Below are positions 42,960 to 51,576 of a stretch of DNA of 64,000 nt, piece after piece. Every line of letters begins with the position of its first letter. Position 1 is the first letter of the stretch. Below the pieces are notes generated by a model, which worked only from the letters and a program-made list of their open reading frames with translations, was not told the origin of the DNA and made no database searches. The position numbers were made by a program, and so were the translations under genes. Source of the DNA: Pseudomonadota bacterium (GTDB lineage: Bacteria; Pseudomonadota; Gammaproteobacteria; Burkholderiales; Rhodocyclaceae); the NCBI GenBank assembly GCA_018261905.1, contig JAGTRU010000024.1, positions 1-64,000 of the forward strand, in the 5' to 3' direction.

Positions 42960-45052
42960 ACCGGCTCAATCTCCGCCAACGACTGCTCTTGCTTTCACTG
43001 CTGCCCAGCGCGGTAATCGCCATTACGGTGGTTTCCTACTTCACGCTGAGCGGTATCCGGACCCTGGAAGGCGAGTTGCGCAGCAAAGGGCTATCCACCG
43101 TCCGCTACCTGGCCCAGGTCAGCGAATACGGCATCATCTCCGGCCAGATCGAAAGCCTGCACGGGCTGGCCCAAACCACCATCCAGGAATCCGGCGTCAA
43201 ATCGGCCGTCGTCGTCAATGCCCGCGGGCGGGCCATCGCGGTCAGCGGCAGGGTCTCGCTCTCCGGCGAAACCCTGCGCCAAACCCTGCGCACGCCCGGC
43301 ATCGTGGATGAAACCGAGCACTGGATCGGTTTCGGCGCCCCGGTCCTGCGCTCGCAGAACGAGAGCGACACCCTGTTCGAACCGATCGTCAACAGCAAAC
43401 CCGCCGCCCCCGAGGTCATCGGTCAGGTTTTCGTCGAGTTCGACAAAAGCGAATTGATCAATCGCCAACACGACCTGCTGGTACGCGGTCTGCTGATCGT
43501 TTTCATCGGTCTCATCCTCATCGCCCTGCTCGCCATCACCATGGCCGACAGCCTGATCCGTCCCATCAAGCGCCTGGTCCAGGCCGTCCGCGACATGTCC
43601 TCGGGGCACCTCGACGCGCGCGTTCCCATCCACTCCAGTGCCGAGCTCGGCATTCTCGAGCAGGGCTTCAACGAAATGGCCGACCATATCGAGGATGTAC
43701 ATCGCTCGATGCAGACCCGGATCGAGGAAGCGACGGCGCAACTCGCCTTCCAGGCGCGCCATGACGCCCTGACCGGGCTGCTCAATCGCCGCGAATTCGA
43801 ACATCGTCTGGAAAAAGCGCTGGCCAGCGTGCAGGCTGGCGGCGAGGAGTTCAGCGTCCTGCTCCTCGACCTCGACCGCTTCAAACCGGTCAACGACACC
43901 TGTGGCCACCTCGCTGGCGACGAACTGTTGCGCCAGATATCCCAACTCTTCCAGGGCCGCCTGCGCGAAGAAGACACCCTGGCCCGCCTGGGCGGCGACG
44001 AATTCGGCATTATCCTGGCCAATTGCAGCGGCCCGCGCGCCCGCCAGGTGGCCGACGATATCTGCGCCCTGGCCAGTGCCTACCGTTTCATCTGGCAAGA
44101 CAAGATCTTCGCGATTGGCGCCAGTATCGGGCTGACCCCGGTCAATCGACGCATTCGCAGCATCAACGAAATACTTGCCGCCGGCGATGCCGCCTGCTAC
44201 CGCGCCAAGGAAAGCGGCCGCCACCAGGTCTGCGAGCAGGAAGCCAGCAATGTTCCAGAACGCCGCCAGGAAAGCCAGAACTGGGCTGGACGCATCGCCA
44301 GTGCCCTGGCCGAGAATCGCCTGCAAATCGACGCCCTGCCCCTGCTCCCCCTGCAGAAAGAAAATCGCCTGGCGCACACGCATTATGTCGAACTGAGCGC
44401 CCACCTCTACGAACCCGGACAACCCCCGGTCGCGCTCTCGGCCCTGATCGATGCCGCCGAACGCTACGAACTGGCCAGCAGCATCGACCAGCGTTTCATC
44501 GAAGCCGCCATTCACGCCATCGACCGGGCCCGCCGTCACCACAAACAGCTCTACTGTCTGGTCCCGTTATCCCGCACCTCGCTCGGCCGCCGCGCCCTGA
44601 TCGACTTTATCGCCCGCCGCCTGGCCGAAAAGGAACTTCCCGGCAACGGACTCTGCCTGGTTTTCTCGGAAGATGTGACCACCCATCATGGCAATCAGGC
44701 GGCGGATTTCTCCCGCCAGGTCCGGACGCTCGGCTGCCAGGTCGGCCTCGACGATTTCGGCGGCGGCCTCTCTTCCTTCAGCCATCTGCGCGCCATTGCG
44801 CCCAGTTGCGTCAAACTGAGCCGCAGCCTGACCCGCGACCTCGGCGGCAACCGGGCATCGACGGCGCTCCTCCGGGCCGTGCAGGAAATCACCGCCGATC
44901 TTGGAATTCATTCGATTGCCGACAACGTCAATGACAGCACGGCCCTCGCCCAGCTAGAACAACTTGGCATCAGCTACGCCCAGGGACTGGCCGTGGCCCC
45001 CGACGAACCGTTCGACGTCTGGCTGGAAGGCGCCGTCATCCGGAGCGCTTGA
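42956..45052 (+). CDS. HAMP-GGDEF-degenerate EAL membrane signalling protein
   Basis: A 698-residue inner-membrane protein: helix near residues 8-35, a periplasmic region to about 170, a second helix (LLIVFIGLILIALLAITMAD), HAMP, a coiled linker, GGDEF, then EAL. The GGDEF core TLARLGGDEFGIILAN is intact with an RxxD inhibitory motif (REED) just before it, so it may make cyclic di-GMP. The EAL domain keeps VGLDDFGGGLSSFSHL, but the first motif reads YVELSAHLY and the IAExVE block reads SIADNVNDS, so it has lost key catalytic residues and is probably a sensor or effector half. It overlaps the upstream binding protein and lies five bases from a convergent TonB-dependent receptor. Confidence 0.9.
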   Translation: MNRLNLRQRLLLLSLLPSAVIAITVVSYFTLSGIRTLEGELRSKGLSTVRYLAQVSEYGIISGQIESLHGLAQTTIQESGVKSAVVVNARGRAIAVSGRVSLSGETLRQTLRTPGIVDETEHWIGFGAPVLRSQNESDTLFEPIVNSKPAAPEVIGQVFVEFDKSELINRQHDLLVRGLLIVFIGLILIALLAITMADSLIRPIKRLVQAVRDMSSGHLDARVPIHSSAELGILEQGFNEMADHIEDVHRSMQTRIEEATAQLAFQARHDALTGLLNRREFEHRLEKALASVQAGGEEFSVLLLDLDRFKPVNDTCGHLAGDELLRQISQLFQGRLREEDTLARLGGDEFGIILANCSGPRARQVADDICALASAYRFIWQDKIFAIGASIGLTPVNRRIRSINEILAAGDAACYRAKESGRHQVCEQEASNVPERRQESQNWAGRIASALAENRLQIDALPLLPLQKENRLAHTHYVELSAHLYEPGQPPVALSALIDAAERYELASSIDQRFIEAAIHAIDRARRHHKQLYCLVPLSRTSLGRRALIDFIARRLAEKELPGNGLCLVFSEDVTTHHGNQAADFSRQVRTLGCQVGLDDFGGGLSSFSHLRAIAPSCVKLSRSLTRDLGGNRASTALLRAVQEITADLGIHSIADNVNDSTALAQLEQLGISYAQGLAVAPDEPFDVWLEGAVIRSA

Positions 45053-45057
45053 GAGGC

Positions 45058-47136
45058 TCAGTAGTCGAAACGCAAGCTAATCCACTGGCGGCGCTCGATC
45101 ACCCGGTCGTCCGGCTTGCCATTCGTCGAAAATTCAGCCGTCTTGTATTCCCCATGCTTGCCGTTCAGCGACTGCACAGTAAGGGCGACCTCGCCCCCCA
45201 GGTTGCCAATCCGGAAGGGATACGCCAGACGAGCGTCGAAGCGGTGATATTTCGCCGACCAGCTTTGGCTCGACCATTTCATTTTGTCCTGCCAATAGCC
45301 GGCCAGCGAGAAATCCATGCCGAGCGGCAATTTCTGCATCAGCAATAACGATGTCGAAGAACGCGGCATCGAATAGTTGGTGAAATCGGCGATTGGTTGG
45401 GCATTCGCCATACCGGCCAGGGCCGGAGTCAGGTAATCGCTGCTGATCCGGGAAAAGGTCTGGTTAAAGACCAGTCGCGTCGTTTCCAGCGGCTGCCACT
45501 TGAACTGGTATTCAAGCCCGACGATATGCACATTCTGGATCGGGATGGTTGATGCCGGGACTTTTGGATCGTCGTTCAGGTCGAGCCGGAACAGCCGATG
45601 GTGGATACTTTCGCTGAACAGCCGCACATCCAGGCTTGACCGCCAATCGCGCCAGTCGCCGAGATAGCCGAGCTCGAAGGTATCGAGCTGTTCCGATTGG
45701 AGATTCGGGTCTGCCGCAAACTTGTATACCGCAATGTCTTTTTTCAGAATGGGTTGCAACAGGCTGCCCAAGGATTGCGGGACCTGCCACCAGTCGCCCC
45801 GATAATCAATGGTGCTGCCCGCATGGTAGGCACGGGAATAGCCCAGGCGGATGGTGTTTTGCCGATTCAAATGAAAATTTCCGCTGATCCGGGGCAAGGC
45901 ATGAAACCCGGCCAGGGAATCTTGTTCACCGGCCAGGCCGAGGTTTCCGGTAAACCACGGACTCGGCTTCCATTCGGCGTTTCCGAACAGGCGGCCGGTT
46001 TCCCGGTGGACGGTCCCCTGTCCCGCCAACATCCACTCGGATCGCGTCGCATCGTCACGCCAACTGGCCCCCCAGACGACGCGCAGGGCCCGGCCGGCCG
46101 CCAGACTGTGCTGCCATTCCACTTCGTCGCGGACGCCTTCGTCGCCTGACTGGTTCACATAAAACGGATAGCCGGGGATGGGCACCGTAAAGGCGTCATT
46201 CGATTTGTCCTGGACATGGGAATAGCGGAATTGAAAATCCGAATCGGCCGACAAGACCCGGCGCCACAACAATTGAACATAGGTGTCGGTCTGCCGCATG
46301 GGGCGAATCGGGTTCCCGTAAATCAAGGTTTTCCCGAGCGGGACCACGTCGCTGCTTCGGCCATTCTGGGTTATCCCCTGCACTTCGCCCAGGCTGAACT
46401 GGAGACTATCGCGTTCGCCGAGAGCGAAGTCAGAGCGGAAATCCAGCAAACGGTTGTTGTAGGAATCGACCCAATCCGCCCGATCCGTCAGCCCGTTGTC
46501 ATTCTGCTGTTTGTAGGTAAAGCGGAAATCGCCGACCGTACCGATCTTGCCGCCCGTCCGCAACACGTAGTCGCGGACATTCTGGTTGCCGTAGTTGGTG
46601 GACACCGTAACCCCGCGCACCAATGCCGGATCCACCGTAATGATGTTGATCACGCCAAGAAAGGCGTTGCTGCCGTAAGACACGGCATTGGTGCCGCGCA
46701 CCACCTCGATCCGTTCGATATCCTCAAGAGCGACCGGCAGCGTCGCCCAGTTGACCCCGCCGCCGAACAGCGGCGAATACAATGAACGGCCGTCGATCAG
46801 CACCTGGACCCGCGACGAGTAATCGCCATCGCCCATGCCGTGATAGGTTGCCCGGGCCGCTTCGGTAGTGTTCGGATAGGTCTGAAAGCCGGGCACCAGA
46901 CGGAAAATGTCGTTGAGGTCGCGCACCCCGGAGGCCTTGATCATTTCGCGGTCGATCACCGTCACCGCGGTCGGCGCATCGGCCAGCTTTTGCGGCAGGC
47001 GGCTGACCGAAGCAACGATCGGAAATTCGCTGAAATAGATGCTTTCGTCGCCCTGGGCGGCGGCGGCCACCCCCAGCCCGAAGAGGGCCAGCGTGACCGG
47101 CGGCCGGCAAGCCCGGCGCAGAATTTTGATGACCAT
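45058..47136 (-). CDS. TonB-dependent outer-membrane receptor
   Basis: A 692-residue beta-barrel receptor. Signal peptide MVIKILRRACRPPVTLALFG with LGVAAAAQ cleavage region, a TonB-box-like start (DESIYFSEFPIVASVSR), the plug domain (LADAPTAVTVIDREMIKASG, VRDLNDIFRLVPGFQTYPNT, VLIDGRSLYSPLFGGGVNWA, IEVVRGTNAVSYGSNAFLGV, IN), and a barrel ending in ISLRFDY with terminal aromatic. No B12-type (BtuB) signature is clear. It follows the PilZ gene by five bases on the same strand. The ligand may be that seen by the neighbouring binding protein. Confidence 0.9.
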   Translation of the reverse strand: MVIKILRRACRPPVTLALFGLGVAAAAQGDESIYFSEFPIVASVSRLPQKLADAPTAVTVIDREMIKASGVRDLNDIFRLVPGFQTYPNTTEAARATYHGMGDGDYSSRVQVLIDGRSLYSPLFGGGVNWATLPVALEDIERIEVVRGTNAVSYGSNAFLGVINIITVDPALVRGVTVSTNYGNQNVRDYVLRTGGKIGTVGDFRFTYKQQNDNGLTDRADWVDSYNNRLLDFRSDFALGERDSLQFSLGEVQGITQNGRSSDVVPLGKTLIYGNPIRPMRQTDTYVQLLWRRVLSADSDFQFRYSHVQDKSNDAFTVPIPGYPFYVNQSGDEGVRDEVEWQHSLAAGRALRVVWGASWRDDATRSEWMLAGQGTVHRETGRLFGNAEWKPSPWFTGNLGLAGEQDSLAGFHALPRISGNFHLNRQNTIRLGYSRAYHAGSTIDYRGDWWQVPQSLGSLLQPILKKDIAVYKFAADPNLQSEQLDTFELGYLGDWRDWRSSLDVRLFSESIHHRLFRLDLNDDPKVPASTIPIQNVHIVGLEYQFKWQPLETTRLVFNQTFSRISSDYLTPALAGMANAQPIADFTNYSMPRSSTSLLLMQKLPLGMDFSLAGYWQDKMKWSSQSWSAKYHRFDARLAYPFRIGNLGGEVALTVQSLNGKHGEYKTAEFSTNGKPDDRVIERRQWISLRFDY

Positions 47137-47141
47137 ACCGC

Positions 47142-47774
47142 TTATCGCTTGTCGTTCTTGCCCGGGATGGCCAGCGCGGCGCGCCAGGCGTCGGCGAAAC
47201 ATGCCGACTGGGCGCCGAGCACCACCCCATGGCGCGTCGTCGCCACCAGGCAGAGGGCCAGACCGGCCTGATCGACCGTGGTCACCCCCCCCAGATCAAG
47301 TTCGTCGACCCCACCCCGGGTCAGCGCGTACATGAAATCGCTTTGCAAAGTGCCGTTCAGCCCGCCGGAAATGCGCATCACCTTGTGCCCCGCCAGATCG
47401 TTCATCGACAGGATGGAAGCCTGGCCGCTGCTGAGGGCGGCATTGATCGCATCGTCAATGATGATCTGGTTGATCGGTCCGCTCTGGAAACGCGCCCCGA
47501 ACAGGTCGCCGACCCGGCTGACAATACTGGCCGGCACATCGATAACCGGCGAACCGAAGAGGGAAAACTCGCAGCCCGCCGTATGGCCGATCTCCAGTTC
47601 AAGGCTGGTCCGCAGCATCAGACCGGAAAGGGAAAGATTGACGATCAGTCCTTCGCCCAGGTTTCCGCCGTAGCCGATCTTGATGGGAGGCGGATTGCCG
47701 AAGCGGATACGTTGATGCCGCCGTTGTTCCAGCAGACTGCTTGCCACAATTCCCCCTGCACCTTGTTTTTCCAC
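47142..47774 (-). CDS. PilZ domain protein with STAS-like C-terminal domain
   Basis: A 210-residue protein. The PilZ part has QRRHQRIRFGNPPPIKIG (RxxxR c-di-GMP motif) and LIVNLSLSGLMLRTSLELE (the D/N-x-S-x-x-G motif). After about residue 110 the sequence changes to a STAS-like alpha/beta form: HKVMRISGGLNGTLQSDFMY and DELDLGGVTTVDQAGLALC, with a Ser/Thr-Asp-x-x-Gly region where STAS proteins bear a regulatory Ser. The start is GTG at 47774. It may bind c-di-GMP from the nearby GGDEF protein and pass the signal through a STAS-like partner surface; this is inferred. Confidence 0.8.
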   Translation of the reverse strand: MEKQGAGGIVASSLLEQRRHQRIRFGNPPPIKIGYGGNLGEGLIVNLSLSGLMLRTSLELEIGHTAGCEFSLFGSPVIDVPASIVSRVGDLFGARFQSGPINQIIIDDAINAALSSGQASILSMNDLAGHKVMRISGGLNGTLQSDFMYALTRGGVDELDLGGVTTVDQAGLALCLVATTRHGVVLGAQSACFADAWRAALAIPGKNDKR

Positions 47775-47827
47775 ATCTTAACAAAATTTCACCGATCGGC
47801 CGGGCGAGCCGTCGGCCGCCCGCTTCA

Positions 47828-47856
47828 TTGACTTTTACCGGTCCGCTCGGTATTGT
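47828..47856 (+). promoter_or_regulatory. Candidate sigma-70 promoter of metX
   Basis: TTGACT at 47828-47833 and TATTGT at 47851-47856 are separated by exactly 17 bases, and the expected start site lies some 20 bases before the SAM-II aptamer at 47883. Matches to the consensus are 5 of 6 and 4 of 6. By eye only. Confidence 0.5.
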
Positions 47857-47882
47857 CTGCCACACGCTGGCAACACGCCAGC

Positions 47883-47933
47883 CGCGCCGATTTGAGCTCT
47901 GATTGCGGGCGCTTCTAAATACAGCTAAAACGG
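47883..47933 (+). promoter_or_regulatory. SAM-II (SAM-alpha) riboswitch
   Basis: The stem GCGCC (47884-47888) / GGCGC (47908-47912) encloses the loop that pairs to form the pseudoknot, and the 3' strand reads CTAAATACAGCTAAAACGGG. Each part matches the short metX-leader SAM-II aptamer known from alphaproteobacteria, beta- and marine sequences (core AAAT.CAGCTAAAA.GGG). It lies 55 bases before metX, the most common target of this class. It should lower metX expression when SAM is abundant. Confidence 0.9.
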
Positions 47934-47939
47934 GAACCG

Positions 47940-47977
47940 CCCAGTTCGCGTTTTTCAGCCAACTGGGTTTTTGTTTT
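47940..47977 (+). terminator. Hairpin with T-runs between SAM-II aptamer and metX
   Basis: CCCAGTT (47940-47946) pairs exactly with AACTGGG (47961-47967) around a 14-base loop, followed by TTTTT at 47968-47972, one G and TTTT. The form is a strong intrinsic terminator lying 10 bases before the ribosome-binding site (AGGAA) of metX at 47979-47983. Confidence 0.75.
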
Positions 47978-47987
47978 CAGGAACAGC

Positions 47988-49112
47988 ATGCCAGGACATT
48001 CCATCGGCGCCGTCGCCGCACAACGCGCCCATTTCGATCAGCCGCTGCAGCTACGCAGCGGTGGGGTGCTGCCGGCCTACGAGCTGGTCTATGAGACCTA
48101 CGGCACGCTCAACGCCGCCAAGTCGAACGCCATCCTCGTCTGTCACGCGCTATCCGGCCATCATCATGTCGCCGGTCATTACGCCGAGCAGCCCGACAAC
48201 ATCGGCTGGTGGGACAACATAGTCGGCCCCGGCCGGCCGCTCGATACCGACCGTTTCTTCGTCGTCGGCGTCAACAACCTGGGCGGTTGCCACGGTTCGA
48301 CCGGCCCGTCGTCAATCAACCCGACCACCGGCAAGGAATGGGGCGCCGCGTTCCCGATCGTCGCTGTCAATGACTGGGTGCACGCCCAGGCCCGCCTTGC
48401 CGACTTGCTCGGCATCGATAGCTGGGCCGCCGTCATGGGCGGCAGCCTGGGCGGCATGCAGGCGCTGCGCTGGAGCATCACCTACCCGGAACGCATCCGC
48501 CACGCCATCGTCATCGCCGCCGCCCCCAAGCTCTCGGCCCAGAACATCGCTTTCAACGACGTCGCCCGCCAGGCCATCCTGACCGATCCCGATTTCCACG
48601 GCGGCAACTACTACGAACACAACACCCGGCCCGTGCGCGGCCTGCGCCTGGCGCGCATGCTCGGTCACATCACCTATCTGTCGGATGACCAGATGGGCGA
48701 GAAATTCGGCCGCGAACTGCGTAATGGCTCCTTCGGCTTCGACTTCGGCGTCGAATTCGAGGTCGAGTCCTACCTGCGCTACCAGGGCGACAAATTCGCC
48801 GGCTATTTCGACGCCAACACCTACCTACTGATGACCAAGGCGCTCGATTACTTCGACCCGTCGCGCGAGAACGAGGGCAATCTGACGGCAACCATGGCCC
48901 GCACCAAAGCCAATTTCCTGATCGCTTCGTTTACCACCGACTGGCGTTTCACGCCGGCCCGCTCGAAAGAAATCGTCGCCGCGCTGCTGGCCAACGGGCG
49001 CCATGTTTCCTACGCCGAAATCGACCTCAACTTCGGTCACGACTCCTTCCTGATGGACGATGCGCATTACCACGCCGTGGTCGATGCCTACCTGCGGAAC
49101 ATCAAGCTATGA
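47988..49112 (+). CDS. metX: Homoserine O-acyltransferase MetX
   Basis: A 374-residue alpha/beta-hydrolase-fold acyltransferase activating L-homoserine for methionine synthesis (acetyl or succinyl donor; betaproteobacterial MetX proteins are commonly succinyltransferases). The nucleophile elbow is [20 protein letters not shown], with [20 protein letters not shown] and [19 protein letters not shown] before it, and a late catalytic pair in [10 protein letters not shown] and [11 protein letters not shown]. The ATG at 47988 follows a SAM-II riboswitch and terminator. The stop overlaps metW as ATGA. Very secure; donor acyl group is not read from sequence. Confidence 0.96.
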   Translation: MPGHSIGAVAAQRAHFDQPLQLRSGGVLPAYELVYETYGTLNAAKSNAILVCHALSGHHHVAGHYAEQPDNIGWWDNIVGPGRPLDTDRFFVVGVNNLGGCHGSTGPSSINPTTGKEWGAAFPIVAVNDWVHAQARLADLLGIDSWAAVMGGSLGGMQALRWSITYPERIRHAIVIAAAPKLSAQNIAFNDVARQAILTDPDFHGGNYYEHNTRPVRGLRLARMLGHITYLSDDQMGEKFGRELRNGSFGFDFGVEFEVESYLRYQGDKFAGYFDANTYLLMTKALDYFDPSRENEGNLTATMARTKANFLIASFTTDWRFTPARSKEIVAALLANGRHVSYAEIDLNFGHDSFLMDDAHYHAVVDAYLRNIKL

Positions 49113-49720
49113 CGCACACTCTGGGTCGCCCCGATTTCGAGGTCATCGCCGGCTGGGTCGAACCCGGCCACCGGGTGCTCGATCTCGGCTGCGGCGACGG
49201 CACGCTGCTGAAGCACCTCATCGAAACGCGCGGCGTCAGCGGCGTCGGTGTCGAGATCGACGACGCCAATGTACTGGCGGCGATCAAGAACGGCATCAAC
49301 ATCATCCAGGGCAACCTGGAAAAAGGCCTCGACGAATTCGCCGACCAGGCCTTCGACCACGTCGTGCTGTCGCGCACCCTCCAAACCGTGCGCCACACCG
49401 AAGGCATCCTGCGCGAAATGCTGCGCGTCGGCCGCGAAGCCGTCGTCTCCTTCCCCAATTTCGCCTACTGGAAAAACCTGCGCTCGGTGCTTGACGGCCG
49501 CATGCCGGTTTCCGAAGACCTGCCCTATGAGTGGTACGACTCGCCCAACGTGCGCTTTTTCACATTGCTCGATTTCGAGGCGCTGTGCGCCAAGATGGGC
49601 CTGATCATCCGTGAGCGCAGCGTCCTCGACGAAGAAGGTAACCCGGTGGCGTGCACTGCCGACCGCGACGTCAATTTCCTCGGCAGCCTGGCGGTCTACC
49701 GCCTGACCCAGCCGCGCTGA
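49109..49720 (+). CDS. metW: Methionine biosynthesis protein MetW
   Basis: A 203-residue class I methyltransferase-fold protein always found beside metX in beta- and gammaproteobacteria and needed for full methionine synthesis. [20 protein letters not shown] is motif [58 protein letters not shown] and [20 protein letters not shown] follow, matching MetW closely. ATG overlaps the metX stop; its stop shares one base with the ampG start. It acts with MetX, probably as a complex; no methyl acceptor is established. Confidence 0.94.
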   Translation: MTHTLGRPDFEVIAGWVEPGHRVLDLGCGDGTLLKHLIETRGVSGVGVEIDDANVLAAIKNGINIIQGNLEKGLDEFADQAFDHVVLSRTLQTVRHTEGILREMLRVGREAVVSFPNFAYWKNLRSVLDGRMPVSEDLPYEWYDSPNVRFFTLLDFEALCAKMGLIIRERSVLDEEGNPVACTADRDVNFLGSLAVYRLTQPR

Positions 49721-50988
49721 TGCCGGCCTGGCTCGCCGCGCTGCTCACCCGGAAGATGCTGATCTGCATCTTCACCGGCTTCTCTTCCGGCCTGCCGCTC
49801 TACCTGCTGCTCAACCTGCTGCCGGCCTGGCTGCGCAGCGAGGGCATCGACCTCAAGACCATCGGCTTCTTCGCGCTGATCCAGTTCCCCTACACCTGGA
49901 AATTTCTCTGGTCGCCGCTGCTTGACCGCTTCAGCATCCCCGGCTTCGGCCGCCGCCGCGGCTGGATGCTGCTGACGCAAATCGGCCTGCTGCTGACCAT
50001 CGGCTTTATGGGTGGCCTGAGCCCGAAGGACAACATCTGGCCGATTCTCTGGCTGGCGACGCTGCTCGCCTTCCTGTCCGGCACTCAGGACATCGCGGTC
50101 GACGCCTTCCGGCGCGAAATCCTCGCTGACAACGAGCTCGGCCTGGGCAATGCCGTGCATGTGAACGCCTACCGCATCGCCGGCCTGATTCCCGGCTCGC
50201 TGTCGCTGATCCTGGCCGACCGCCTGCCATGGGGCGAGGTGTTCTGGATTACCAGCGCCTTCATGCTACCCGGCATGGCCATGGCCTGGCTGGTCAGCGA
50301 ACCGCTCGTCAGGGGCGCCCCGAAAACCCTGCGCCAGGCGGTCACCGAACCCTTCCACGAATTCATCGGCCGCCAGGGCTGGCGCGGTGCCTTGCTGATC
50401 CTCGGCTTTATCTTCTTGTACAAGGTCGGCGACAGCCTGTGCACGGCGCTGGCCACGCCCTTCTATCTCGACATGGGCTTTACCAAGACCGATATCGGCC
50501 TGATCGCCAAGCATGCCGGCCTCTGGCCCGCGGTCATCGGCGCCCTGCTCGGCGGCCTGTGGATGGTCAAGTTGGGCATCAACCGGGCGTTGTGGCTGTT
50601 CGGGGTGGTCCAGGTGGTATCGATTTTCGGCTTTGCCTGGCTGGCGGCGCAAGGCCATTACGACACGATAGGCGCCGGCGAACGGCTGGCCCTGGCTTTC
50701 GTCATCAGTCTGGAGGCGCTTGGCGTCGGCCTGGGCACGGCGGCCTTCGTCGCCTTCATCGCCCGCTCGACACATCCGGCCTACACGGCGACGCAAATGG
50801 CCCTATTTACCAGTCTGGCCGCCGTACCGCGCACCTTTATCAACGCCTCGGCCGGTTGGCTGGTCGAATCGCTCGGCTGGTTCGATTTCTTCTGGCTATG
50901 CGCCGGCCTCGCCCTGCCGGGCATGCTGTTGTTGTGGAAAGTGGCGCCCTGGAACGCCCCTGCCGCCACCGTCAGTCTGAGCGATTGA
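49720..50988 (+). CDS. ampG: AmpG-type muropeptide MFS transporter
   Basis: A 422-residue major-facilitator permease of the AmpG group, which takes up GlcNAc-anhydroMurNAc peptides for peptidoglycan recycling. It has RKMLICIFTGFSSGLPLYLL, IQFPYTWKFLWSPLLDRFSI, FLSGTQDIAVDAFRREILAD and PAYTATQMALFTSLAAVPRT, matching family positions, and some 11 to 12 transmembrane segments. ATG at 49720 shares one base with the metW stop, so it is coupled to a methionine operon without an obvious shared pathway. Its last 17 bases overlap the convergent small-protein gene. Confidence 0.92.
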   Translation: MPAWLAALLTRKMLICIFTGFSSGLPLYLLLNLLPAWLRSEGIDLKTIGFFALIQFPYTWKFLWSPLLDRFSIPGFGRRRGWMLLTQIGLLLTIGFMGGLSPKDNIWPILWLATLLAFLSGTQDIAVDAFRREILADNELGLGNAVHVNAYRIAGLIPGSLSLILADRLPWGEVFWITSAFMLPGMAMAWLVSEPLVRGAPKTLRQAVTEPFHEFIGRQGWRGALLILGFIFLYKVGDSLCTALATPFYLDMGFTKTDIGLIAKHAGLWPAVIGALLGGLWMVKLGINRALWLFGVVQVVSIFGFAWLAAQGHYDTIGAGERLALAFVISLEALGVGLGTAAFVAFIARSTHPAYTATQMALFTSLAAVPRTFINASAGWLVESLGWFDFFWLCAGLALPGMLLLWKVAPWNAPAATVSLSD

Positions 50989-51286
50989 GGCGGCGCCGGT
51001 CGAGCCACCAGGCATAAGCCGGCAACAGGAAGACCGAACCGGGCAGCAGCAAGGCCAGCAAATACGGTGATAGATGTGCCATGCGGCGCATATGATTGAG
51101 GATTTCTTCCTTTTCCGCCGGCGTCCAGTGGCCGCCATTCCGCGCTTTCATCAGCAGGGGCATGATGCCGCGCATGGTCACCAGTTCAGCCAGGATGCGT
51201 CGCGTCTCTCGGCGTTGTGACGACAGCATCTGCTGCCACCAGCCGGGAACAATCGACTCGATGGGGTCACCCGCCGACACCGTCAA
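50972..51286 (-). CDS. Small one-TM protein with LETM1-like features
   Basis: A protein of about 104 residues. TTG at 51286 overlaps the yqjK-like stop as TTGA; GTG at 51280 is a close alternative. The body has SIVPGWWQQMLSSQRRETRR, then KARNGGHWTPAEKEEILNHM and MRRMAHLSPYLLALLLPGSV with FLLPAYAWWLDRRRLNRSD. The run K-x-x-x-G-x-x-(W/F)-T-x-x-E-K followed by a hydrophobic LPGSxxLLP segment is like the ribosome-binding domain of LETM1-type proteins, which is a by-eye resemblance. It is the last gene of the yqjD-yqjE-yqjK set and overlaps ampG by 17 bases. Confidence 0.65.
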   Translation of the reverse strand: MTVSAGDPIESIVPGWWQQMLSSQRRETRRILAELVTMRGIMPLLMKARNGGHWTPAEKEEILNHMRRMAHLSPYLLALLLPGSVFLLPAYAWWLDRRRLNRSD

Positions 51287-51576
51287 GACGCCGCGCGCAA
51301 TTTGTTCCGGATTGCCTGCCAGCCACGCCAGACCAGAAAAGCGCGCTTGCCCCAACGCCAGGCAGCCTTCGGCCGAACGATCACGACCGCCGCGACGGCA
51401 AGCCCGATGGCGGCCGGATGGTGCTTCAGCCAATCGACGCCGCGCAAGGCGGCATCGCCGCGGGCCAACGCCGACTCAAGCGGCGCCACCTGCTGGGCCA
51501 GGATGCGCCGCTGCTCATCGATGCGCGCCTTGAGGGCGCCATGCCGCATGGCCACGGCCAGAGCTTTTTCGTTCAT
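51283..51576 (-). CDS. YqjK-like protein
   Basis: A 97-residue protein with the YqjK layout: an N-terminal charged helix MNEKALAVAMRHGALKARID, EQRRILAQQVAPLESALARG, a single hydrophobic span AAIGLAVAAVVIVRPKAAW, and a basic C-terminal WRGWQAIRNKLRAAS. It lies in the normal yqjD-yqjE-yqjK order, with a four-base overlap to the yqjE gene. The set encodes small inner-membrane proteins, often stationary-phase or stress induced. Exact function unknown. Confidence 0.78.
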   Translation of the reverse strand: MNEKALAVAMRHGALKARIDEQRRILAQQVAPLESALARGDAALRGVDWLKHHPAAIGLAVAAVVIVRPKAAWRWGKRAFLVWRGWQAIRNKLRAAS

